DNA of 64,000 nt from Methanomassiliicoccaceae archaeon UBA71 (lineage in GTDB: Archaea > Thermoplasmatota > Thermoplasmata > Methanomassiliicoccales > Methanomethylophilaceae), in assembly GCA_002504405.1 (NCBI GenBank), contig DARO01000009.1:69057-133056 (forward strand). Direction: 5' to 3'. The position numbers and the translations under genes were made by a program. Below are positions 34,405-43,533 of the stretch, piece by piece (position 1 is the first letter of the stretch; each line of letters opens with the position of its first letter). Under the pieces are notes generated by a model. The model had not been told where the DNA came from. It saw only the letters and a program-made list of their open reading frames with translations, and did not search any database.

Positions 34405-35546
34405 TGGCCGATTCATTAGTACCCGTCAAGGAGATCGAGGAGAAGATGGAGACCGACAAGATGTGGGTCATCATGGGTCCGCAGCACCCGTTCTCCCACG
34501 GTCTCTGGACTCTGAAGGTCCAGATCGACGGAGAGATCGTCACCGACGCCGAACCCATTGTCGGATACCTCCACAGGGGCTGGGAGAAGGAGACCGAGAA
34601 CAGGACCTACCCGAAGGTCATCCCCATGGCGGACCGTCTCTGCTATGCTGCATCGATGACCTACACCCATCTCTACTGCATGACTGTGGAGAAGGCCCTG
34701 GGCATCGACATCCCCGAGAAGGCAAAGTACATCAGGATCGTCGCCGACGAGGTCTGCCGTATCCAGTCCCACCTCATGTGGCTGGCCGCAGTAGGTACCG
34801 ACCTCGGTAACCTGACCGTATTCCTGTGGGCAATGAGGGAGAGAGAGTTCTTCCTCGACCTGAATGTCAAGCTCTGCGGAGCCAGGATGACCACCAACTA
34901 CCCCCGTATCGGAGGTGTGAGGAACGACGTTACCGAGCTCTTCGACAGGGATATCCTGCGCACCGTCGACCGTTTCGAGAAGGCCATGTGGGACATCATC
35001 GCGCTGATGGACGAGAGCTCCATCATCGTGTCCAGGATGAAGGGCGTCAGCTACCTCACCAGGGAGCAGGTCGCCAACCTTGGAATGACCGGCCCCGCCA
35101 TGAGGGGATGCGGAGTGGACTTCGACATCCGCCGCGACGACCCCTACGACAACTACGACAAGATCGACTTCGAGGTTCCTGTCCTGACCGAGGGAGACTC
35201 CTATGCCAGGTACATGATCCGCATCGAGGAGATGTTCCAGTCGTGCGACATCATCAGGCAAGCGGTCGCCAAAGTGAGGGCGCTCGGAAAGAACGCCCCC
35301 TACAGGATCAAGACCCCCACGAAGGTTCCCGCCGGGACCTCGTTCTGCAGGCTCGAGGACCCCCGTGGAGAGTCCCTCATGTATCTCGTGTCCGACGGTA
35401 GCGACAAGCCCTACAGGCTCAAGGTCCGCAGCCCCATCTTTGTGAACGTATCGACATCCAAGGCCATGTGCCAGGGATGCAGGATCGCCGATGTTCCGGC
35501 CATCCTCGCCCAGATCGACATGTGCCTGGGTGAGACCGACAGGTGA
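34404..35546 (+). CDS. fpoD: F420H2 dehydrogenase-like subunit D
   Basis: 380 residues, NuoD (49-kDa) homologue, which forms the membrane acceptor cavity with FpoB. MGPQHPFSHGLWTLKVQIDGE near the start contains the conserved His loop of the quinone site; GYLHRGWEKE and the C-terminal DLGD-like region CQGCRIADVPAILAQIDMCLGETDR match the family. The Ni-binding cysteines of related [NiFe] hydrogenases are absent: the C-terminus lacks a CxxC, so it is not a hydrogenase. Start taken as ATG 34404; a GTG one codon earlier is also possible. Confidence 0.94.
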   Translation: MADSLVPVKEIEEKMETDKMWVIMGPQHPFSHGLWTLKVQIDGEIVTDAEPIVGYLHRGWEKETENRTYPKVIPMADRLCYAASMTYTHLYCMTVEKALGIDIPEKAKYIRIVADEVCRIQSHLMWLAAVGTDLGNLTVFLWAMREREFFLDLNVKLCGARMTTNYPRIGGVRNDVTELFDRDILRTVDRFEKAMWDIIALMDESSIIVSRMKGVSYLTREQVANLGMTGPAMRGCGVDFDIRRDDPYDNYDKIDFEVPVLTEGDSYARYMIRIEEMFQSCDIIRQAVAKVRALGKNAPYRIKTPTKVPAGTSFCRLEDPRGESLMYLVSDGSDKPYRLKVRSPIFVNVSTSKAMCQGCRIADVPAILAQIDMCLGETDR

Positions 35547-35551
35547 TTCGG

Positions 35552-36721
35552 ATGGCCTATAGCAGCATTCTGAACTGGATAGACTTCTACCAGAATCCGA
35601 TGTCCAATGCGTACTACCCGTTCGGGGACATCTACAACCTGCCCTTCGACATATCCTACAAGCTCTGGGAGCTCATAGGCGGCACCATCGCCTGGCTGAT
35701 CAACCTGATCTTCCCCGGCAACCCCGTGTCCATCTGGCTGATGGACGATGCCGCATGCACGCTGTTCGCCCTGATCATCTTCATGCTGATCATCTTCATC
35801 GTGGTGTTCGTGTGTACGCTGATATCCTTGTGGATGGAGCGTAAGTTCCTCGGAAGGATGATGGACAGAAGGGGAACCATGGTCGGAATGAAGGGATTCC
35901 TGCAGTGCGTCGCAGACGGACTGAAGACCTTCATGAAGGAGAACACCATACCCGGAAAGGTCGACAAGATGACCTACATGTGGACGGTGTCCCTCGTCAT
36001 CGGCGTGTCCGTCCTCGTGGCATGCATGGTGCCCCTGTCCGACAGGTGGTTCGTCGTCAACTACGACACAGGTCTGCTCATCATCATGGCGTTCTTCGCC
36101 CTGGCCCCGTTCTTCATCCTGGTTTCGGGATGGGCGCAGAACAACAAGTACTCCCTGATCGGAGGAATGAGGGCTGCCGAGCTGATGATCTCGTACGAGG
36201 TCCCGATGCTCATCATGATCGGAACCACCGCACTGCTCGCCGGCAGCTTCAACATCGGCGACATCATCGATGCCCAGTACGAGACCGTCTGGTACATCGT
36301 GCCGCAGATCATCGGTTGTATCACGTTCTTCTTCGCCGCGACCGCCGAGTCCGAGCGTCTGCCCTTCGATATCGCAGAGGCAGAGGCAGAGCTCGTCGAG
36401 GGATGGCAGACGGAGTACGCCGGAATGAAGTGGGGTCTCATTATGCTGGCCGACTACTTCAGAGGGTACGTCGCGTGCGCAATGTTCGCGATCATGTACC
36501 TCGGCGGATGGATGCTCCCCGGCATCGGAGACGGACCCATACCCGAGATCGTGTTCCTGCTGAAGACCTGGTTCGTCTTCTTCCTGATGATCCTCGTCAG
36601 GGCCGCTCTGGCCCGTGTCAGGCCCGATCAGATCCTCAACATCGGATGGAAGGTGTTCATGCCCCTGTCCGTGATCAACCTGGCCATAGTCCTGCTCCTT
36701 AAGGTAGGAGGTGTGTTCTGA
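35552..36721 (+). CDS. fpoH: F420H2 dehydrogenase-like subunit H
   Basis: 389 residues, NuoH homologue that links the peripheral arm to the proton-pumping arm. About eight membrane helices. The charged loop TAESERLPFDIAEAEAELVEGW (~275) is the hallmark of NuoH/ND1 near the acceptor channel. An N-terminal ~35 residues before the first helix are longer than usual. AGGTGAT is 4 bases before the ATG at 35552, so I prefer that over the GTG at 35543 that overlaps the fpoD stop. Confidence 0.94.
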   Translation: MAYSSILNWIDFYQNPMSNAYYPFGDIYNLPFDISYKLWELIGGTIAWLINLIFPGNPVSIWLMDDAACTLFALIIFMLIIFIVVFVCTLISLWMERKFLGRMMDRRGTMVGMKGFLQCVADGLKTFMKENTIPGKVDKMTYMWTVSLVIGVSVLVACMVPLSDRWFVVNYDTGLLIIMAFFALAPFFILVSGWAQNNKYSLIGGMRAAELMISYEVPMLIMIGTTALLAGSFNIGDIIDAQYETVWYIVPQIIGCITFFFAATAESERLPFDIAEAEAELVEGWQTEYAGMKWGLIMLADYFRGYVACAMFAIMYLGGWMLPGIGDGPIPEIVFLLKTWFVFFLMILVRAALARVRPDQILNIGWKVFMPLSVINLAIVLLLKVGGVF

Positions 36722-37461
36722 TGGCGATTAAATACCTAGACAAGTACCCCAAGAACCTGGCCAAGAGCCTCTGGGTGCTCAAGCCCCAGTGGACCGTTCT
36801 GAAGCTCCTCGCCAAGACGGTCCGCCACAGGCCCGTAACCGTCCTGTATCCCTACGAGAAGGAGTGGGTGCCGGAGAACTACCGCGGCCGCCCCGGACTC
36901 AGGTTCGACAAGTGCGTAGGATGCGGCATGTGCGTGCGCATGTGCCCCACCGCGTGCATCAAGCTGGTGGATGCCACCGACGACGACGGCAAGACCGTCA
37001 GGAGGCCCCAGGTCAACCTCGGCAGGTGCGCCATGTGCGGATACTGCGCCGAGTACTGCCCCGTGGACGCCATGACCGTCACGCCGGAGTACGAGCTCGC
37101 GGAGTTCACCAGGTTCGATCTCCTCTACGGCCCCAGGAGGCTCAACTACGAGAAAACCACGCCTGGGATGGAGGTCAAGCTGGAGGTCACACTGCCTTCC
37201 GACATCGCGAACGGGAACCCCGAGAGGCGCGTATCCCTCTTCGCCCTGGACAGGCCCGAGCTGACCGACAGCAAATGCATCGGATGCAAGAAGTGCGCCA
37301 AGGTCTGCCCCGTCAACGCCATCGAGATGGTGGAGAAAGGGGTAAACGACAAGGGCAAGCCCATCCTGCGCCCGGTGATCGACAACGACAAGTGCATCTG
37401 CTGCAGCAACTGCGTGGACGACTGTCCCAAGGATGCGCTTAAGATCAAGGAGGTGCTCTGA
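36721..37461 (+). CDS. fpoI: F420H2 dehydrogenase-like subunit I fused to an extra ferredoxin domain
   Basis: 246 residues, clearly longer than the ~130-180 of ordinary NuoI/FpoI. Four complete [4Fe-4S] motifs are visible: C65-C68-C71-C75, C103-C106-C109-C113, C186-C189-C192-C196 and C225-C228-C231-C235. The first two belong to the NuoI core, carrying electrons to FpoB. The second pair (~183-246) is an additional ferredoxin-like domain joined by a ~70-residue segment. Because no fpoF is present, this extra module could be where ferredoxin or another donor docks (inference). No frameshift or separate start is evident between the halves. Start and stop overlap neighbours by TGATG. Confidence 0.92.
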   Translation: MAIKYLDKYPKNLAKSLWVLKPQWTVLKLLAKTVRHRPVTVLYPYEKEWVPENYRGRPGLRFDKCVGCGMCVRMCPTACIKLVDATDDDGKTVRRPQVNLGRCAMCGYCAEYCPVDAMTVTPEYELAEFTRFDLLYGPRRLNYEKTTPGMEVKLEVTLPSDIANGNPERRVSLFALDRPELTDSKCIGCKKCAKVCPVNAIEMVEKGVNDKGKPILRPVIDNDKCICCSNCVDDCPKDALKIKEVL

Positions 37462-37802
37462 TGGGAGCCCTAATGGACTTGTGGAACGCGTTCTGGGGAG
37501 GTCTCGGAGACTTCGGCCAGTACGTCCTCGGCAACCTGGACCTGGTTGCGTTCCTGATACTGGCGGCCATCGCCGTCCTCGCCGCGCTCTTCGTCGTGAC
37601 GAAAGAAGAGGTCATACACAGCGCGTTCTATCTCGCCCTGGTGTTCCTCTGTGTCGGGTTCGTGTACTTCTTCCTCGAGGCCGAATTCATAGGCGTGATT
37701 CAGATTCTCGTCTACGTCGGAGCTATCACCATCCTCTTCGCGTTCAGCATCATGTTGACTAGAAGGTACATTATGAAGAAGGGAGGCGATGCCGATGAGT
37801 AA
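37461..37802 (+). CDS. fpoJ: F420H2 dehydrogenase-like subunit J, N-terminal part
   Basis: 113 residues with three membrane helices. NuoJ hallmark: EEVIHSAFYLALVFLCVGFVYFFLEAEFIGVIQILVYVGAITILFAF, in short the paired helices with the VGA/ILF stretch that contains the pi-bulge region in complex I. Ends in a charged tail. NuoJ is split in methanogen Fpo operons, and the C-terminal half follows as the next gene. It overlaps that gene's start by eight bases. Confidence 0.9.
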   Translation: MGALMDLWNAFWGGLGDFGQYVLGNLDLVAFLILAAIAVLAALFVVTKEEVIHSAFYLALVFLCVGFVYFFLEAEFIGVIQILVYVGAITILFAFSIMLTRRYIMKKGGDADE

Positions 37803-38106
37803 GAAGATCGTACTCGGAGCGACCGTTTCGATCGTCCTGCTGGCGGTCTTCGCAGTCGGCATATTCGCCATCAACTGGGACGACTACACGAGCAGCGACG
37901 TCCCCGTGGAGCAGCCCACCTTCCCCACGGACGATGGGGACAGCATATGGGACGAGAACGGCGAGCTCAAGGAGAACAGCCTCGCGTACACCGTGTTCGA
38001 GAAGTACGGAATAGTGCTGCTGCCCCTTGCGCTGCTGATGTTCGGTGCCATGATAGGCGGAGTCTGCATCTCAAGAGAGGAGGTCGAAAGCGATGATTCC
38101 GATTGA
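37795..38106 (+). CDS. fpoJ: F420H2 dehydrogenase-like subunit J, C-terminal part
   Basis: 103 residues with a membrane helix near each end (residues ~5-28 and ~72-92) and an acidic loop between them (SDVPVEQPTFPTDDGDSIWDENGE). Position and topology match the separate C-terminal half of NuoJ in methanogen Fpo operons; sequence similarity alone would be weak. The ATG at 37795 is chosen because GGAGG lies eight bases before it; the ATG at 37789 is too close. It ends 14 bases inside fpoK. Confidence 0.8.
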   Translation: MSKKIVLGATVSIVLLAVFAVGIFAINWDDYTSSDVPVEQPTFPTDDGDSIWDENGELKENSLAYTVFEKYGIVLLPLALLMFGAMIGGVCISREEVESDDSD

Positions 38107-38401
38107 GTACTTCCTCATACTCGGAGCCATACTCTTCGCCATCGGCGCCTACGGAGTGCTGACGAAGAGCAACGCAATCGTGGTCCTGATGTGCATCGAG
38201 CTCATGCTCAATGCCGCCAACATCAACTTCGTGGCCTTCGGCGCGTTCAACGATGACATCATCGGACAGGCCTTCGTCGTCATGACGATATCCGTCGCCG
38301 CCGCAGAGGTCGCTGTAGGAATAGCCATACTGCTCAACGCGTACAAGATGAGGAAGACAACCGACCTCGACGACGCCGAGCTCACTTCCATGAGGTGGTA
38401 A
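38093..38401 (+). CDS. fpoK: F420H2 dehydrogenase-like subunit K
   Basis: 102 residues, three membrane helices, NuoK homologue. The second helix has the conserved Glu in VVLMCIELMLNAANINFVAF, and the third has SVAAAEVAVGIAIL with the second conserved Glu; both take part in proton transfer. Its start lies inside the previous gene with AGAGGAGG upstream. The short cytoplasmic end overlaps nothing but leads into fpoL two bases later. Confidence 0.94.
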   Translation: MIPIEYFLILGAILFAIGAYGVLTKSNAIVVLMCIELMLNAANINFVAFGAFNDDIIGQAFVVMTISVAAAEVAVGIAILLNAYKMRKTTDLDDAELTSMRW

Positions 38402-38403
38402 GA

Positions 38404-40449
38404 ATGTTCATAGAATACACATGGCTCGTACCCCTCATCCCGATGCTGTGCTTCCTGATCATCGGACTCGTTGGCAGGAAGACCCCCGAGAAAGGAGGGT
38501 ACATCGCTATAGCGGGAGCACTGCTCTCGTTCATCATAGCCGCGCTCATCGCCTACGAGTACCTCACCGGCGATGCGTACCCCAACCCCGTGACCGAGCA
38601 GATCGCTTGGTTCCAGATCGGGGACATCACCCTGAACCTCGGGTACTACGTGGACGGCCTCACCTGCATGATGATGCTGTTCTCGTCGTTCATATCCACC
38701 CTGATCTTCGTGTACTCCATCGGGTACATGGGCGACCAGGGGCCCAGGAAGACCAGGTACTACGCCGAGGTCTCCCTGTTCCTCACCGGAATGCTCGGGC
38801 TCATCGTGTCCAGCAACTTCCTGGAGATGTTCATCTTCTGGGAGGTCATGGGTCTGTGCTCCTACCTGCTGATCGGGTTCTGGTCCTTCAGGCACCCCGA
38901 AGGGGACGCGGCATCTGCCAACGCGGCCTCCGCTGCGAAGAAAGCGTTCCTCGTCACCCGTCTCGGTGATGTGTGCCTCATGGCCGGACTGTTCGTCCTG
39001 CTCGGGGAGTTCCACAGCCTCCACAGCCTCGACTATGTCACACTGTTCGACCCCTCCAGCATCGCTGCGGCCGACCCCGAAATGCTGTCTCTCGGTATGC
39101 TCCTCGTCTTCGGCGGAGTCATCGGAAAGAGCGCACAGTTTCCCCTGCACGACTGGCTGCCCGATGCGATGGCCGGTCCTACCACAGTCTCCTCTCTGAT
39201 TCACGCCGCCACAATGGTCAAGGCGGGAGTCTATCTGACCGCAAGGGCCTACCCCCTGTTCATCCAGAATGCCGACGTCATGCTGTTCGTCGGAATAATC
39301 GGAGGAGTCACCGCGTTCATCGCCGCGACGATGGCGCTCAACAACATGAACATCAAGAAGGTCCTCGCGTACTCCACCATCTCCCAGCTCGGATACATGA
39401 TCCTCGCCCTGGGCGCCGGAGGGTACCTCGTGGCGCTCGGAATGGACATGGGCGGTGCCGAGGGCAGCGCACTCGTGGCCGCCGGAGTCGCCGGTTACAC
39501 CGCGGGATGCTTCCACATGATGAACCACGCCTTCTTCAAGGCCCTGCTGTTCATGTGCTCCGGATCAGTCATCCACGCCGTAGGCACAGAGGACATGAGG
39601 GAGATGGGAGGGCTGCACAAGCACATGAAGATCACCTCGATCACCATGCTGCTCGGATCCCTCTCGATAGCAGGATTCCCGCTGTTCAGCGGATTCTGGT
39701 CCAAGGATCTCGTGCTGGAGATCGCGATGGAGGCAGGCAGCGACGGAACCGTCTGGTTCACCGTCCTCTGGATCCTCGCCGTCATCACAGCCTTCATGAC
39801 CGCGTTCTACATGTTCCGCATGTGGTTCATGACCTTCATGGGAGAGGAGGGCCACGCCTCGCAGCACTGCCACGGCGAGTCCCCCAAGACCATGACCGTC
39901 CCGCTGATGATCCTCTCCGTGTTCGCGGTGCTCAGCGGATTCTTCATCATGTTCGGACTGGACGCCATGGTGTCCTTCAACGTCACCGACACAGCCTTCA
40001 TCGTAGGAGGAGGCCACAGCGAGGGCTTCTACTACTTCGAGGAGCTGTTCACCAACCCGTACACCTACCTCACCATAGTCCTCGCCCTCCTGGGAATCGG
40101 AATCGCGTACCTCATGTACGTCAAGAAGACCGTGGACCCCGGAAGGTTCAACAGGAACGGGGAGTCCTGGCTCTACAAGGCCCTCTCCAAGAGATGGTGG
40201 TTCCCCGACATGTACAACCAGATCTCCTGGAAGTTCGGATACGGCATCGCGAAGGGTGTCAACTACGTGGACAGGCAGGTCATCGACGGAACAGTCAACG
40301 GACTCTCCGGAGCCGTCGTCGGCGGCGGAGATGCGGTCAGCAAGATGCAGACCGGACACGTCCAGGACTACTCCTCTGTGATCCTCCTCGGCGTCGCCAT
40401 CCTGTCCGTTGCGATGGTCGCCATCGCCATGTTCTTCGGAGGTATGTGA
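38404..40449 (+). CDS. fpoL: F420H2 dehydrogenase-like subunit L (antiporter-like)
   Basis: 681 residues, NuoL homologue with about 16 membrane helices. One of three antiporter-like proton channels. Conserved features: FWEVMGLCSYLLIGFW (Glu of TM5), GKSAQFPLHDWLPDAMAGPTTVSSLIHAATMVKAG (Lys, His), NMNIKKVLAYSTISQLGYM, and HMMNHAFFKALLF. The C-terminus has an extended helical arm ending in additional membrane helices. Start at ATG 38404 after GAGGTGG; the GTG at 38395 is an alternative. Confidence 0.95.
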   Translation: MFIEYTWLVPLIPMLCFLIIGLVGRKTPEKGGYIAIAGALLSFIIAALIAYEYLTGDAYPNPVTEQIAWFQIGDITLNLGYYVDGLTCMMMLFSSFISTLIFVYSIGYMGDQGPRKTRYYAEVSLFLTGMLGLIVSSNFLEMFIFWEVMGLCSYLLIGFWSFRHPEGDAASANAASAAKKAFLVTRLGDVCLMAGLFVLLGEFHSLHSLDYVTLFDPSSIAAADPEMLSLGMLLVFGGVIGKSAQFPLHDWLPDAMAGPTTVSSLIHAATMVKAGVYLTARAYPLFIQNADVMLFVGIIGGVTAFIAATMALNNMNIKKVLAYSTISQLGYMILALGAGGYLVALGMDMGGAEGSALVAAGVAGYTAGCFHMMNHAFFKALLFMCSGSVIHAVGTEDMREMGGLHKHMKITSITMLLGSLSIAGFPLFSGFWSKDLVLEIAMEAGSDGTVWFTVLWILAVITAFMTAFYMFRMWFMTFMGEEGHASQHCHGESPKTMTVPLMILSVFAVLSGFFIMFGLDAMVSFNVTDTAFIVGGGHSEGFYYFEELFTNPYTYLTIVLALLGIGIAYLMYVKKTVDPGRFNRNGESWLYKALSKRWWFPDMYNQISWKFGYGIAKGVNYVDRQVIDGTVNGLSGAVVGGGDAVSKMQTGHVQDYSSVILLGVAILSVAMVAIAMFFGGM

Positions 40450-40450
40450 G

Positions 40451-41944
40451 ATGGAAATGCCGATACTTTCACTGCTGCTCCTGCTCCCGCTGATCGGAGC
40501 CGTTCTCACGCTGCTCATGGGCGGCGAGAGGCAGAAGTATGCCAAGATCGTGGCAGGCGTGTTCTCCGCCATCACCCTGGTCGTCGCGCTGTTCGTAATG
40601 TTCAGCAACGACTTCGGATCCTTCGACGAGAGCTGTGCCTGGATCGAGACCAGCTTCATCACCATCAACTACAGCCTGCATGTGGATGGGCTCAGCATCC
40701 TGATGGTCTTCCTGACCGCACTGCTGACCCTGCTCGTGGTCGTCTTCTCCTCCGAGGAGAAGGACAGGCCGAAATACTTCCACGCACTGGTCATGGCCAT
40801 GGAGGTCGGGCTGATGGGTGTCTACCTGGCGGCGGACTACTTCCTGTTCTACGTCATGTGGGAGATCACCCTGATCCCGATGTACTTCATGATCTCGTGG
40901 TACGGAGGCCCCAGGAGGCACTACGCCGCCATCAAGTTCCTGATCTACACGCACGTGGCGTCCCTCGTCATGCTCATCGGAATATTCGCGATGGGATTCA
41001 TGACCATGGAGATGACCGGCGTCATGGACTTCTCGTTCGCGGCCATCAACACTCTGATGCCCCAGACGTCTGAGATGTTCCAGATCGCGGTGTTCGCCCT
41101 GCTGTTCTTCGGGTTCATGGTCAAGATGCCCTCGTTCCCGTTCCACACATGGCTTCCCGACGCACACACCGAGGCACCCACCGGCGGATCCGTCCTCCTG
41201 GCGGGTGTCATGCTGAAGATGGGTTCCTACGGTATCATCCGCGTCTGCCTGGAGTGCTTCCCCGAGGGAGCCGAGTACTGGCAGTGGGTGATCATCGCCA
41301 TCGGACTGATCTCCATCGTCTACGGTGCCTACGCGTGCATCGCGCAGACCGATCTCAAGAAGATGGTCGCGTTCTCGTCCATCAGCCACATGGGAATGGT
41401 CATGCTCGGCATCGGATGCCTGTCCGATATCGGAATCACGTTCGCCATCTTCCAGATGTTCGCCCACGGACTCATCACCGCCGTCCTGTTCATGGTGTGC
41501 GGTATGACCGGGCACATCGTCGGAACCAGGGAGATCCCCCTGCTGGGAGGCCTCGCTGGCAAGCTGCCCATATACGCCACGTTCATGATGATCGGATTCA
41601 TGGCGTCCCTCGGACTTCCCGGACTCGTCGGATTCTGGGGAGAGTTCCCGCTCGTCTACGGGTTCTACGAGTTCGCCGTTTCCAACGACATGCTCTGGCT
41701 GATCCTGTTCTGCCTGCTGTCCCTCATGCTCACCGCGGGTTACTACCTGTGGGCCATGCAGAGGACCCTGTTCGGACCCGAGACCACCAAGATCGACCTG
41801 TCCCACGTGCACGATGTCAGCAAGCCCGAGTTCGTGGCACTGGCCGTCCTCGTGGTGCTGATCGCCCTGTTCGGAGTCTGGCCCGATGCGGCTCTCCAGT
41901 TCATCGACCCCTATGTCGATGGGCTCATCCTGGGGGTGTTCTGA
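40451..41944 (+). CDS. fpoM: F420H2 dehydrogenase-like subunit M (antiporter-like)
   Basis: 497 residues, NuoM homologue with ~14 membrane helices. MWEITLIPMYFMISWYGG (TM5 Glu), KMPSFPFHTWLPDAHTEAPTGGSVLLAGVMLKMGSYG (Lys/His) and QTDLKKMVAFSSISHMGMV are typical. The ATG at 40451 immediately follows the fpoL stop; the frame upstream is unrelated. Proton-pumping channel of the membrane arm. Its stop overlaps the fpoN ATG. Confidence 0.95.
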   Translation: MEMPILSLLLLLPLIGAVLTLLMGGERQKYAKIVAGVFSAITLVVALFVMFSNDFGSFDESCAWIETSFITINYSLHVDGLSILMVFLTALLTLLVVVFSSEEKDRPKYFHALVMAMEVGLMGVYLAADYFLFYVMWEITLIPMYFMISWYGGPRRHYAAIKFLIYTHVASLVMLIGIFAMGFMTMEMTGVMDFSFAAINTLMPQTSEMFQIAVFALLFFGFMVKMPSFPFHTWLPDAHTEAPTGGSVLLAGVMLKMGSYGIIRVCLECFPEGAEYWQWVIIAIGLISIVYGAYACIAQTDLKKMVAFSSISHMGMVMLGIGCLSDIGITFAIFQMFAHGLITAVLFMVCGMTGHIVGTREIPLLGGLAGKLPIYATFMMIGFMASLGLPGLVGFWGEFPLVYGFYEFAVSNDMLWLILFCLLSLMLTAGYYLWAMQRTLFGPETTKIDLSHVHDVSKPEFVALAVLVVLIALFGVWPDAALQFIDPYVDGLILGVF

Positions 41945-43416
41945 TGGATTTCACATCTGTATTCGGTGATTTCACTGCAATGGCCCCGCTGATCATCCTG
42001 CTGGTGGGAGCGCTCCTGCTCCCCGCCGTGCAGTTCATCGGCAAGAGGCCCACTGCCACATGGGCGGTCGCCCTGCTGTTCACCGCGGTCTCCCTGATCG
42101 TCAACATGATGATGCTGACCGACGGCACCAGCTACACCACCCTCGACATGTACACCTACGTTGCCTTCACGGGAATCATGGTGCTCCTGTTCCAGGTGGT
42201 GCTGTTCCTGGCGATCCTGGTGTCCAACTCCAGTGTCGAGACCACGAGGCTGCATGTCGGCGCGTACTACGCGCTGCTGGTCGGCGCCACCACCGGTATG
42301 ATGTTCGTCGCGGGATCCAACGACCTGCTGACCATCTTCGTCGGTGTCGAGCTTACCAGTATCTCGTCCTATGCCATGGTCTCCATGAAGAGGAAGGACC
42401 CGAGGGCAGCCGAGGCCGGCGTCAAGTACGTCATCATCGGCGGACTCTCCACCGCGCTCACCATCTACGGTATCTCCATGGTCTACGGTCTCACCGGGAC
42501 CACGAGCCTCTCCGCGATGAGCACCCTCGTCCTCGACATGAACTGGATGATGGCCGTCGCACTGGTGTGCATGATCGCAGGATACGGGTTCAAGATCGCG
42601 GCGGTGCCCTTCCACATGTGGGCGCCCGACGTGTACGAGGGAGCATCCTCCCCCGTGTCCCTCTTCCTGGCCACAGGATCCAAGAAGATGGGTCTCTCGG
42701 TGTTCATCCAGGTGTTCCTGGTTACGTTCATCGCCGGATCCGTCCTCGGAGCCGAGGCAACCGAGGGTCTGCAGTACCTGTTCGCCATAATCGCGGCGCT
42801 GACCATGACGGTGGGCAACATCGTCGCCATCGCCCAGACCAACATCAAGAGGATGCTCGCGTACTCCTCCGTCGCCCAGGCAGGATACATCCTGATCATA
42901 ATGGCGGTGGCCTCCGAGTACGCCGTCAGCGCGGGTCTTTTCCACATGTTCACGCACGTGTTCATGAAGGGAGGGGCCTTCCTCGTGGTCGGTGCACTGA
43001 TCTGCGCCGGAATCGGAGAGAAGATCTCGGACTACAGGGGCCTTGCCAAGAGGTCCCCGTTCATGGCCGCGGCAATGATGCTGTTCCTGTTCTCGCTGGC
43101 AGGTATCCCGCCTCTGGCAGGATTCACCTCGAAGTTCTTCCTGTTCTCCTCCGCCATCGGCGGAGTGGACGGAGTGACGTCCCAGTGGGTCTGGCTGGCA
43201 TTCATCGCCATCCTGAACTCGGCTATCTCGCTGTACTACTACGCGAGGGTCGTGAAGGCGATGTACGTGGAGAAGGGATCCTCCGATGAGAAGATCGTCG
43301 TACCGAAGGCGTTCACCGTGGCCATCGCCATCTGCGTGCTGTTCGTCATCGTACTGGGTGTCTACCCCCAGCTGATCTTCGACTACTGCGAGCTCGCAGC
43401 CGCGGCCATTTTCTGA
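41944..43416 (+). CDS. fpoN: F420H2 dehydrogenase-like subunit N (antiporter-like)
   Basis: 490 residues, NuoN homologue, third antiporter-like channel, ~14 membrane helices. Motifs: FVGVELTSISSYAMVSM (TM5 Glu), GYGFKIAAVPFHMWAPDVYEGASSPVSLFLATGSKKMG, and QTNIKRMLAYSSVAQAGYI. It is the last gene of the operon; no fpoO and no fpoF follow. A 13-bp tandem repeat and a hairpin come after the stop. Confidence 0.95.
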   Translation: MDFTSVFGDFTAMAPLIILLVGALLLPAVQFIGKRPTATWAVALLFTAVSLIVNMMMLTDGTSYTTLDMYTYVAFTGIMVLLFQVVLFLAILVSNSSVETTRLHVGAYYALLVGATTGMMFVAGSNDLLTIFVGVELTSISSYAMVSMKRKDPRAAEAGVKYVIIGGLSTALTIYGISMVYGLTGTTSLSAMSTLVLDMNWMMAVALVCMIAGYGFKIAAVPFHMWAPDVYEGASSPVSLFLATGSKKMGLSVFIQVFLVTFIAGSVLGAEATEGLQYLFAIIAALTMTVGNIVAIAQTNIKRMLAYSSVAQAGYILIIMAVASEYAVSAGLFHMFTHVFMKGGAFLVVGALICAGIGEKISDYRGLAKRSPFMAAAMMLFLFSLAGIPPLAGFTSKFFLFSSAIGGVDGVTSQWVWLAFIAILNSAISLYYYARVVKAMYVEKGSSDEKIVVPKAFTVAIAICVLFVIVLGVYPQLIFDYCELAAAAIF

Positions 43417-43427
43417 TGCCGATAATC

Positions 43428-43453
43428 AAACCCCTTACCCAAACCCCTTACCC
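43428..43453 (+). repeat. 13-bp tandem repeat after fpoN
   Basis: AAACCCCTTACCC occurs twice in direct succession (43428-43440 and 43441-43453) in the short spacer after the Fpo operon. Confidence 0.9.
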
Positions 43454-43460
43454 AGGACCC

Positions 43461-43487
43461 GGCGCAACTGCGCCAGTCCGCCTTTTT
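43461..43487 (+). terminator. Hairpin and T-tract after the Fpo operon
   Basis: GGCGCA / TGCGCC inverted repeat at 43461-43474 followed by a run of five T at 43483-43487. Fits a transcript end for the fpo operon. Confidence 0.55.
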
Positions 43488-43503
43488 GGACCATTGCTGA
43501 AAG

Positions 43504-43511
43504 CTTAAGTA
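43504..43511 (+). promoter_or_regulatory. TATA box of idsA
   Basis: CTTAAGTA is centred about 26 bases before the idsA ATG; transcript likely leaderless. Confidence 0.45.
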
Positions 43512-43533
43512 CGGAACCGTCATACTTACGGCG

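Noticed and set aside
34416..35261. Minus-strand open frame opposite fpoD
   Set aside because: No ribosome site or family motif; antisense shadow of fpoD.
34404..36721. Energy-converting [NiFe] hydrogenase (Ech/Mbh) instead of Fpo
   Set aside because: The large subunit FpoD lacks the two CxxC nickel sites, and the gene order A-B-C-D-H-I-J-K-L-M-N is that of Fpo/complex I.
37951..41812. Gly/Asp/Glu/His-rich minus-strand frames opposite fpoL and fpoM
   Set aside because: Arise from Val/Leu/Ile codons of the membrane proteins read backwards; no real protein features.
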